From assembly GCA_023053685.1 (NCBI GenBank), contig JALIGW010000005.1, positions 29,258,480 through 29,322,479 of the forward strand: 64,000 nucleotides of DNA, in the 5' to 3' direction. The notes beneath the pieces were generated by a model, which made no database searches, was not told where the DNA came from, and was given only the letters and a program-made list of their open reading frames with translations. This stretch comes from Diadophis punctatus similis (lineage: Eukaryota; Chordata; Lepidosauria; Squamata; Dipsadidae). The position numbers and the translations under genes were made by a program. This document shows positions 54,605 through 64,000 of the stretch, in pieces; positions within the stretch are counted from its first letter, which is position 1; each line of letters starts with the position of its first letter.

Positions 54605-57600
54605 CAATTTGTGATCAAAATCTGAGTCTTTATAAAATAACATTGCCAATATCCTCCCTGAATCTTTCTTAGAACCTGCTGGTAGAACTATCTCTTCTAA
54701 TATAGTAATTTCATCTTTCCTGAATGATTTTTGCTACCGAATTAGTCTCCCAATTCATTAGAATTCATTAAGCTTGACCATATGGCTACCATATATTTGC
54801 ACAATATGCCTAACCAGCTCAAATTCTTCAGACTATCGTAGATTTGATTAGCTTGTATCCCAAGGGCAAAAAGAGGAAGAAATTAGAAATCTTATTATAC
54901 AGTACAGTTGATAACACATATCTCTATGCAAACTGATGTTTAATGAATTAATGCATATTTTAACTTACTTTTAGTTTTACAGGTAATTATTTAAATGTAG
55001 GCAAAGAGATGCCTCATCTTTTTCTTAATAGTGCACTAATAAGGTAGTCCTCAACTTACAACAGTACATTTAGTGACTGTTTGAAGTTACAACAGCACTG
55101 AAAAAAGTTACCATTTTTCATACATGTTTCCTGCAAGCTTGCTACAAGAAAAACCAATAGGGAAGCCAACAGGAAGGCAGAAGTTGTTCCTGTTCCCACT
55201 GCTTTTTTGGCCTGCCTGTGTTTATTCTGTTTCTCTGTTCAAGTAAGGAAATATCTCTGAAACAATGACCCAATGGGTCACAGGTTGCCTAGTATTCACT
55301 AATTGTGCACATTTTAAGTACATGGTCCCTTGTTGATGTCATTCACTTTGGATGTAATATTTCTGACATTTCTAGCAAAACTCCAGAGCTTTGCACACCT
55401 CTTTCCACTGCCTCCCGTAAGGGATATTTGCATTATTATTGCAGATTGACATCTCAATAACCTGGAACATATTGCATGCTGCATATATCTGGAGCAGGAC
55501 CATCTATGGTCCACTTTGTCAAGTCATGTGCGAACTATAATTTTGACTAATAATTACCAGACATGAATGCTATGAAACATTAATGTCTGCACTGCTTGCT
55601 CCCTCTCTCTCTTTTCTGAATTTTAATGCATTCAAAAAAACATGTGCCTAAGGCCAAAGCAGACCCTTCCAAACTACCCCATATGGAAGTATTTTAAAAG
55701 TGATAAATGATTTGGAATCTACACTGTCTACTGGTGTGTGTCTCAGGAAAGAAATTAGAGCTAACAGGTGTTAGATGGGGAATGGTGAGGCATTTTAATA
55801 GAATTGTCAAAATGTTGGTACCAGATGTTGACATTCATGCATATAAAGAGAACGGCAATGCTATGCTGTCATTTAAATGATTTTTTTAAAAAAAGAATCG
55901 AAATACCATGTCTATCAGAGTAAGTTCTTTTTGTATCCAAAACTGGGCGGGGGTAGAGGAAAAGAATTGGTTGTAGGTTTTGCACAGACCATTTCTCCTT
56001 CACCTTTCTCTATGGTTTGCATCAAAGTGCAGTGGTTATATGGCTCACATCTGCACGCTTTAAATAATCCATGCTTGTCAATGCCATTTTTCCCCTTCTG
56101 ATCATAAACATTGCAAACCTTCCTCCATACGCCTTGAAGTTTCTGCAAATCTATTTCTATATTTAGGGATGGATGGATTATTTAAATGCTGAAAGTTACA
56201 AAATAATCCGGTGATTAAAATATTGGTAATGTAATCTCCACAAATATATATGGCATTTTTAACTTAAGAATGAAGGCTAAAGGTATAGAAAAAATCAATT
56301 CTTTCTTCTGGAAGGTTTGTAATATAAAATCAGTACATCTGATTCTACCATGGAAATATACATTCTCAAATAAGTTTTATGCGCAGTTAATCAGGTCTGC
56401 ATTTCAATATCCTTTGCCAATTTGAAGATTCCAAGCATAATTTAGCCTTACTCTGTGACTGAAGAATGAAATATATATATATATAGCACACAGTCACACG
56501 CATAGTAATATATATGTATAATTTGTTATATACTTTGTTATAACTGCTATTATACACTTACACACGCACAAAATCATGTATGTACTGCATGACATAAAAT
56601 CAAAGAAGGGGTGGCGTATACCGTTTTTAAATCTGATACAAAACAATGATATTTTTAAATAATATCAAGTTTAAAGACAATCACAGATTATCTTCAAACT
56701 ACTTTAGATATTGGTGAGCAGAAGTAATGGTAATGTGACAGGGGACACACACACAGAGAGAGAGAGATTCCATAGGAAAGTGTCATGTCAAATTGCGTCT
56801 TTAAATAATATATATAAAACTCCCTTCTCAGCCCTATAGATGGTATGTGTCTTCTTTAATGTCAAGTCCTCTACAAGAGGCCTGGGAGTTGGAGGCTTCT
56901 GCTTAGGATCTTAGCTGTTCCTGCACTCTTCTAGACAGACAATTCTGACATTGTACATGGGGTCTGTTGGAGCCACACTCCCAGGTAAGAATCATAAGCC
57001 TAAAGATTACACCATCACTGGGATTACTTTGGCCTTTACTTTCTACATTCTCTCTAGTTCCTCTTTCAGGATCTAATGCCTTACTTTTATTGTGAAGAAA
57101 TCAACACCACTATGCAAACTGGTGGTCAACACAGACATTTTATGTAAAGGGCAGACAAAAACTATCAAGATGGTGCCTACAATCAAATGACTGAAAACTT
57201 GCTTCTGTTTACATGTATCATGCAGATGAGGTACATATAAAAGAGGAAGAAACTTAATCATGTAAGTGACATCTTGGCTGTTTGAACCCTTCCCAGAATA
57301 TCCTTGGTTTCATGGGTTTGATATTTGAAGAATCTTGGAGGAAAGCGCTCAGTGAAAATCTTTATTTTTCAAAGCCTTCTTAGGGTTTCTTTGTATCTAC
57401 AAAATCTTTTGGGCAAGATAGAAATTCCTTAAATGTTTCACTTCCCAAAAGATTTATCAAGCAATAAACCTGAAACAAAGGTATGTCTTAATTAAGTCAA
57501 TAGTCTCCAACAAGCTTTCTATTATGCATGCATTCACCTATAAAGGAAGAAATTGAGCTTGGGCATAAGTTCCATGAAACAGTTTGTTTGTTTATTTATT

Positions 57601-57709
57601 TATTTTAGTTACCATTAGGCTTCTTTTTACTTGTTTGGGCTTTTTACATATACAATAAATATATGATCAGTTGGCATTTACATTTGCATACTAAAATACA
57701 TGAATGTGC
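54605..57709. other. AT-rich unique DNA
   Basis: Apart from 55041-55290 nothing was recognised. Short AT runs are at 56470-56485 and an AG/CA run at 56744-56765. Confidence 0.4.
55041..55290 (+). repeat. 'tagtcctcgacttacaac' repeat, copy 3
   Basis: It begins 'aaggtagtcctcaacttaca' and 'catttagtgactgtttgaag', matching the copy at 1381; the ending near 55290 reads 'cacaggttgcctagtattc'. Confidence 0.6.
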
Positions 57710-57774
57710 ATTGTTACCAGTGGTGGGTTCCTACCAGTGCGGTCCACTCTATAGCACCGGTAGCGGCCCGCTGG

Positions 57775-57782
57775 TGACGTCA
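57775..57782. promoter_or_regulatory. CRE palindrome TGACGTCA in hAT MITE
   Basis: Exact CREB/ATF site at the same relative position as in the copy at 35746. Confidence 0.35.
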
Positions 57783-58038
57783 CAGTACCGGTGCGGTCGG
57801 TTGCCGGTGCCTGGGCGCCGCCATTTTTTTTTAAAAAAAATTTAAATTAAAAAAAATTATTCTGCGTATGCCCAGAAACCTGACAATTAAGTCTTTCCCC
57901 GTCCCTTCGCTTGAAAATAATAAGAAGCTCGCATTTGACACTTTTCCTTTGCTTTTGCCTAAAGCTTCCCAAAGTGTGCGTTTCCAAAAGCTTAACCTTT
58001 TATACTGTTAATTTTATACAGTTTTATATTGTTATTCT

Positions 58039-58106
58039 TTAGACGAAAACATTGAGGACTGTTAAAAGATACTGTTCTTTTAACAGTCCTCAATATTTTC
58101 GTCTAA
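58039..58106. repeat. 31-bp-arm hairpin inside hAT MITE copy 10
   Basis: TTAGACGAAAACATTGAGG and its downstream arm pair with one mismatch in 31 around a 6-base loop (58070-58075). Not seen in other copies. Confidence 0.85.
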
Positions 58107-58400
58107 GGAATCCATGACTGAAACCAAAAATGCTGTATGAGACTTGCTTGTCTTTTAACTATAGCATTTTCTGCATATAAAGGTTGCTGTGTTGCCATGG
58201 TGTAACACGCACTTTGTATGCAAAACCTTTCATGTAAGGTATAAAATAGCAAAAATATTACTAATATCTCTCTGAAATAACTAATATATGACCGACAAGC
58301 CACGCCCACCTGGTCACATGGCTGGCAAGCCACATCCACAAAATAAGCCACGCCCACAGAGTGGTAGTAAAAAAATTAGGAACCCGCCCCTGATTGTTAC

Positions 58401-59404
58401 CTTTATGTGCAAACGGAGAAGTGTTTTTTATGATTCCCAATCATATGGAAATCTGACATCACAGGTGTGCTTGGATATTATATGGTGCCTTATATTACAT
58501 CTGAGCAAATTAAAGAAGGTGTTTCCCTCATACTTAATGTGTTTCGTCTTTGCCGCATACCAGTGCACAAATGCTTTTCATTAAATGCAAATAACATACT
58601 TTCAAGTTATTTGAGTCTGATGTTCTTCATACAATCTATCATTATGCATACCTAATATATTGTGCAAACTGCCAATTTTCTAGTCTGCTTTGGAGGCATA
58701 TTTCTGTAATCAAATAAAATATATATTTCTTTCCCCTGGTTTACATTTTAAATGTGAAGGTTTTCAAAGCAAATACATTCCGTGTTTGAAGCAAGATATC
58801 ATGTATTTATGGGAGTTTAATAACTTCTTCCATTAATAACATAGACAAACTAATTTAGCAGAACGTGTCTGTTTTAAACTTTGGGAACACAGAGTGGGAG
58901 TATGAAAATCAATCTTTCCTTTGTACTTGAGCCACTGACCCATTGAAGCTTTGAAGATCACTTTTTTAAAGAAATTGTGAGGAGTTATTTAACTACAAAC
59001 AGCAGCTACCTTCCCCTTCCAGCTGCATAATCAAACATAATAAATTAGAAGAAGAAAATAAAGGTTCAGCCTATTTAAAAAAACACTTAACATTCTTTGG
59101 GGCACTCTGAAAAAGATTCACGGTTGGGGAGGGGAAATCAAACATAACTAATGACGTAATTTTAAAACACACAAAAAAATAGTTTCCTGATTTTCCTATT
59201 TCTCTTTTATTCAGCATTTTGATAGAGGTGAAAGACCAGCTCTGTAAACTATTGTCTCACCCAGCATAAATGTTTACAAACAATTTTCCTTTTTACCTTT
59301 ATTTCAGGAATGATTTGTATTCCAAGTCATGATCTTTATTGTGCTTAGCAGAGGATAATTGCTTCAGAATAGCAGTTCTTTTGCAAGTGCTGTTGCATAT
59401 CCTC
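58401..59404. other. Unique DNA with candidate conserved block
   Basis: 58850-59080 and 59180-59390 are non-repetitive and could be conserved non-coding DNA. No frame or RNA was recognised. Confidence 0.35.
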
Positions 59405-59480
59405 CAGAGGTAGGATCGCTCGGGTAGGGAGCGGCCGATTGCGCAATTTGCGCGCGACCGCTCCGGAGCCCTCTCTGCCT
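59405..59480 (-). mobile_element. Fragment of hAT MITE (subfamily of copy 1)
   Basis: It starts CAGAGGTAGGATC and holds 'gggagcggccgattgcgcaa' and 'ccgctccggagccctctctg', the reverse of 20730-20785. The rest of the element is missing. Confidence 0.8.
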
Positions 59481-59484
59481 CACT

Positions 59485-59917
59485 TGAAAAAAGTCTTGAT
59501 CAGCTTAAAATGCACAAACATAATTCTACTGCCTAAAAGTGGACATTATGAAGGTTTTTAATTATTTAGTTTGAAGTAATGAGTCTTTTAAAATGTCGAT
59601 CTCTGAAGAATGCTATTTTGTAAAAATATATTGATTTTGGTCTATATGAACATAACAGTGGTCAAAGTATTAATGAGAGTTTTTGAGGACATAGAAAGCA
59701 AATGATAGGACTGTTTCAGCCCTTTTGGCCTTCAAAAATATCTCAGCAATGAACTGAGCACTGAACACAGGTCTGATACCTATTTTTACTGGAGGAAGGG
59801 TCTGGGCAAAAATTGTTCAAGGTTGCTGGAGTTGCATCTGCATTTTTGAACAAGCTCTGCGCCAGATGATTATGTTACCTTCAATTCTGTCCCTCCTGAC
59901 GCATTAAGACAAACTCA
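59485..59917. other. Non-coding DNA, nothing recognised
   Basis: Unique AT-rich spacer between two hAT pieces. Confidence 0.45.
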
Positions 59918-59925
59918 CCCTATAG

Positions 59926-60228
59926 CAGAGGTGGGTTCCTACCAGTTCTAACCAGTTCTTTAGAACTGTTAGTAAACCGGTGGTGACATCACAGAGCCGG
60001 TTCTGTCGGTGTCAGTCCATGGGTGCTGCCATCTTGTTTTTGGCTTCTGTGCATGTGCAGAAGCTCATTTTTGCTTCTGCGCATGTGCAGAAGCCGAGTT
60101 TTCAGCACTGTGCATGCACGCATGCACGTGCGCCCACGTGGTACAGCCACGCGGCTCGCAATGCACGCGCAGCCACACGGCACGGGAGGAAGCGAACCGG
60201 CAGCAAGGTAAGTTAGAACCCACCCCTG
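59926..60228 (+). mobile_element. hAT MITE, GTGGGTT-family, copy 11
   Basis: A 303-bp element, ends CAGAGGTGGGTTCC and AACCCACCCCTG, flanked by CCCTATAG at 59918-59925 and 60229-60236 (perfect). It contains GCTGCCATCTTG (YY1-like on the other strand) near 60026 and TGCGCATGTGCA near 60080. Subfamily of 40192. Confidence 0.93.
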
Positions 60229-60433
60229 CCCTATAGACATATACCTGGTTTTTCTTTTTCCCCTTAGATCTTATTTACTACCAGATTCCTGTACATACAG
60301 TGTATATGTTTCTAGTAAGGAAATTTAATTTGTACAAACTGTAAATCCATTGCTTTCACATAAACTCTATGCATGAGAATAACATCAGTACAGATATAAC
60401 AGGCACAACATCAAGGACGAAGACAGCACATTT

Positions 60434-60600
60434 TAGCAATAGCAATAGCACTTAGACTTATATACCACTTCGCAGTGCTTTACAGCCCTCCCTAACCTGT
60501 TTACAGAGTCAGCATGTTGCCCCCAACAATTTGGGTCCTCATTTACCCATCTCGGAAGGATGGAAGGCTGAGTCAACCTTTAGGAATTTAGGCCTGAATT
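60434..60600 (-). repeat. Squamate SINE-like repeat, 3' part
   Basis: Reverse copy of the unit at 25463: 'agcaatagcaatagcactta', 'gcagtgctttacagccctcc', 'cccaacaatttgggtcctca' and 'ggaaggctgagtcaacctt'. The following 430 bases to 61030 hold nothing recognised. Confidence 0.7.
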
Positions 60601-61032
60601 CTGATGCTCATTTTTGCAATCCACTTTGCAGTTGCTAAATGAAAGAGGAGCAGTACTGCTGAGGAATCACTTACTGAAGATTGCATGTGATGTCACCAGA
60701 AGGAGAATGGTGTCATGGAAGGCTTGAAGATGAATTTCTGGAAATGTACTTTCCAAATGTTTTGAAGATTTCAAGATTGAAAATGCAAACAGAAAACAGT
60801 AATATAGAATTCCTATTTCATATTTAATAAGCCCTCAAAACATCAAATTTCAGAAGCAAAATTAAGGTATGCCTACAGTATAGTTTCAACCTGTTTTGCA
60901 ATGGGAGGCTGCTTGCTGGTGGAAATCGGAAATTTCACTCCCAGGGACATTCTTCTCTTACTTCCACCATATTTTAGGAAACAAATATACACATACAAAA
61001 CATATAAATACAGAGATATATACACATATATA

Positions 61033-63470
61033 TTGGAACACTGCTATCATGTCTCCCCTAGTCCTTCCTTTCATTAAACTAGACATACCTGGTTCCTGCA
61101 ACCGTTCTTCAGATGTTTTAGCCTCCAGTCCCCTAATCATCTTTGTTGCTCTTCTCTGCACTCTTTCCAGAGTCTCAACATCCTTTTTACATCGTGGCGA
61201 CCAAAACTGAATGCAGTATTCCAAGTGTGGCCTTACCAAGGCATTATAAAGTGGTATTAACACTTCACGTGATCTTGATTCTATTCCTCTGTTTATGCAG
61301 CCTAGAACTGTGTTGGCTTTTTTGGCAGCTGCTGCACACTGCTGGCTCATATTGAAATGGTTGTCCACTAGGACTCCAAGATCCCTCTCACAGTTACTAC
61401 TATTGAGCGAGGTACCACATCTACTGTACCTGTGCATTTTGTTTTTCTTGCCTAAATGTAGAACCTTACTTTTTTTCACCATTGAATTTCATTTTGTTTG
61501 ATAGCACCCAATGTTCAAGTCTGTCAAGATCCTTCTGTATCTTGAGCCTATCTTCTGGAGTGTTGGCTATTCTTGCCAACACTCCAAATTTGTCATCTGC
61601 AAATTTGATGAGCTCCCCATCTATCCCCTCGTCCAAGTCATTGATGAAGATGTTGAAGAGTACTGGGCCTAAAACAGAGCCTTGGAGTATTCCACTGTAT
61701 ACTTCCCTCCATGTAGATGCAGTTCCATTGAGTACTACACGTTGAGTGTGGTTGGTCAGCCAGTTACGAATCCATCTGGTGGTGATGCTGTCTAACCTAC
61801 ATTTTTCTACTTTTTGAAGTAGTAGGTTATGGTCTACTTTATCAAATGCCTTACTGAAGTCCAACTAAATTATATCGACAGTATTCCTCTGGTCCACTAA
61901 TTTTGTCACTTTGTCAAAGAATGCAAAAAAAAATTGTCTGGCATGATCTGTTTTTGACAAACCCATGTTGGCTTTTGGTTATTACTTTGTTTGCTTCTAG
62001 GTGTTCTCTGATTCATTGCTTGATTATCTTTTACAGAATCTTCCCTGGTATTGAGGTCAGAAAACGAGTTAAGTAGTTCTGCTTTCTCCCTATTGCTTGT
62101 CACCTTCTTGCCACTTGCTCCCAGCAATGGACCAATTGTTTCCTTGACTTTTTTCTTGTTTTTAACATGTTGGAAGAAGCTTTTTTGGGGGGGTTATTTT
62201 TACTTTTGTTGCAAGCCTTTGTTCATTGTGAGCCTTAGCTTTCCTCACTTCATCTTTACAGGCTCGGGCTATTTGCTGATATTCTGCATTAGTTATTTGC
62301 CCCTCTTTCCACTTTTTATACTTGTCCTTTTTGTCCTTCAATTTGTCATAGAGTTCTTTATACAGCCATGCTGGTTTCTTTTGAGAGCTATTATTTTTCT
62401 TCTTCGTTGTTATTGTGCTAGACTGGGCTTTTATAATCTCACTTTTCAAAATTGCCCAAGCTTCTTGAGCTGTTTTCTCCTTGAAGATTCTCATCCATGG
62501 AATCCTTCCCAAGCTCTCTCTAGTTAATTTCAAAGTTATTGAAATTAACTCTCTTAAAGTCCAAGACTCTAGTTTGACTTTGTTCTACTACTTGTGTTTG
62601 CATAATGTTGAATTCCAATATTGCATGATCACTTGCCCCCAACGTTCCTGTAGCTTCAACACCTTCTATCATTTCATCTCTGCTAGTGAGAATTAAGTCC
62701 AATATGGCTGATCCCCTTGTTCCCTTTTCTACTTTTTGGGAAACAAAGTTGTCTGCTAGGTTTGTTAGGAACCTGTTGGATCTTCCATTTGATGCAGAGT
62801 TTGTCTCCCAGTTGATGTCAGGGTAGTTAAAATCCCCTATTACTATTGTGATGTGCTTCCTACATACCTTAGCTGACTAGCACAAAGTTCATCTACTTCC
62901 TCTGTTTGGTTGGGTGGCCTATAGTATAGACCTATGGCAATGTCATTCCCCCCCCCCCTTTAATATTGACCCAAATGCATTCAAGATAATTTTCATCATT
63001 GTTGTGCTCTATTTCTGTAGAGATGTAGTCATTTCTTATATATAGTGCAACTCCACCTCCTCTTTTATTTGGTCTATTTCTTTTAAATAATTTAAATCCT
63101 TCTAGCTGTATGTTCTATTTGTGGCTTTCATCCCACCAAGTTTCTGTAATGGCAACAATATTATATCTCCCCTCATTTACTTGCATTTATAATTCACCCT
63201 GTTTATTCCTCATACTCTGTGCATTGGTGTATAGACATTTGAGTCCATTTTGATTGAACCTGTGTTTACTGTCTACATAACCTGTGTTGTGCCTGATTGC
63301 CCCTACTTTCTTACCACCTGTTTGATTAGTGCACATGGTATGGCGCTCACTATTAAATGCTTGGTTTTGCTTGACAGCAAGGCTGATAATCTTACCTGCA
63401 CAAACATCTATGTTACATGCACTGATAACCCTATTAATTTTAGATAGCGGGGGGACAGAAATGTTCTGTA
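61033..63470 (-). mobile_element. Decayed CR1 LINE, endonuclease to near 3' end
   Basis: Minus-strand pieces in order: LKCLYTNAQSMRNKQGEL (endonuclease start, about 63190-63250), LDLILTSRDEMIEGVEATGT (62520-62702), a basic linker (62162-62533), MDFSKAFDKVDHNLLL (61864), LQGSVLGPVLFNIFINDLDE, IKFADD followed by a small insertion (about 61600), and RDLGVLVDNHFNMSQQC (61482-60958). The 3' UTR is missing. It is a longer but older relative of the CR1 at 46063, with at least four frame breaks. Confidence 0.85.
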
Positions 63471-63474
63471 TCAA

Positions 63475-64000
63475 TTAATTCTAAAGCTTCCAATGTCTCT
63501 GAGACATAGCAAATGCTTTAAATAAATGTACTGTATTAGTAATCAGCTATTTTGGCATATTGCATTCTTTTTTGTAAACTTTCACATATTTTAAAAGTTA
63601 TTATTAATAGTTAGTTGAAGGGTAATAATCCTACTTTTAGTCCATACTAATATACCATATACCATTCAAAAGACAGAGAAAAAAACCCACCATTTTAAAA
63701 TAGACTGTTCCAAAGGATTATCAGAACAAAAATAATTTTTAAATATTTTACCCAATGTTATCCAAATAAATTGGACTATCTTTAAAACAGGAAATGTACC
63801 AAAAGTAGCAAATAATAGTTCTCCAATTGAACCCATAATGATACATAATCAATGTCATGGTTTTTCAATACAAAGATTAATAAATATACTTTGTGATATA
63901 ATTGCAAAACAAGAAAATTAAAATCCCCATTTTCATATGGAAAATCACTATTTAGATAAGGACAGCCTTGGAGTCATAAACATTTAATCATTGAATTACC
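63475..64000. other. AT-rich non-coding DNA
   Basis: Nothing recognised up to the window end. Confidence 0.45.

Larger units (their letters stand above)
57718..58392 (+). mobile_element. hAT MITE, GTGGGTT-family, copy 10, with foreign interior
   Basis: A 675-bp element, ends CAGTGGTGGGTTCC and AACCCGCCCCTG, flanked by ATTGTTAC at 57710-57717 and 58393-58400 (perfect). The outer parts match 35746. The centre (about 57890-58290) is AT-rich, unrelated to other copies and contains a 31-bp-arm hairpin. It carries an intact CRE at 57775-57782 and a GCCGCCAT word near 57820. Confidence 0.92.

Noticed and set aside
59980..60240. Frames of 60-83 codons rich in Cys, Ala and His
   Set aside because: They run across a hAT MITE whose borders and target duplication are clear.

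Overview
This window looks like gene-free nuclear DNA from a squamate reptile, most likely an advanced snake. I found no host protein-coding gene, no rRNA, no functional tRNA gene and no CRISPR array. Almost every long reading frame belongs to a retrotransposon or is a simple-sequence artefact. The organism call rests on several things: the mix of LINE clades (CR1 with its typical 3' end, L2, L1, an R4/Dong-like type with a restriction-like endonuclease), SPIN-like hAT transposons, a GATA (Bkm-type) array, and AATAG arrays beside CR1 ends.

Layout. 1-9 kb: a minus-strand CR1-group LINE with its 5' end kept and 3' half lost (1930-4235), a detached plus-strand 3' end of the same family (6335-6657), a perfect 237-bp inverted duplication (7661-7897 / 8382-8618), and a solo LTR with a 5-bp target duplication (9053-9402). 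9.4-18 kb: quiet sequence, then three minus-strand L2 insertions, one with an uninterrupted 932-codon endonuclease-reverse transcriptase frame. 18-27 kb: hAT elements, an R4-like LINE and a long (GT)n(GA)n tract. 27.6-32.5 kb: a nearly complete but decayed plus-strand CR1-group LINE carrying two hAT insertions, each with perfect 8-bp target duplications. 32.5-46 kb: mostly unique AT-rich DNA with scattered hAT copies, a head-to-head pair of tRNA-derived SINEs and palindromic elements. 46-54.5 kb: a CR1 with a 748-codon open frame, L1, R4-like and L2-like fragments, SPIN-like elements and a deep nest in which a hAT element carries a GC-rich CpG-island-like block. 54.5-64 kb: quiet DNA, more hAT copies and a decayed CR1.

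The most striking system is one hAT-type non-autonomous family. Eleven insertions plus one fragment share ends of the type CAGNGGTGGGTT...AACCCACCNCTG. Most are bounded by 8-bp target duplications that I read directly. They belong to several subfamilies with different interiors, some of them whole-element palindromes. Their interiors repeatedly contain TGCGCATGCGCA (NRF1-type), TGACGTCA (CRE) and GCCGCCAT/AAGATGG (YY1-type) words. The family may therefore have spread CpG-promoter motifs through this otherwise AT-rich DNA. Any regulatory effect is inference.

Family names come from recognised protein motifs and terminal sequences, not from a database search.
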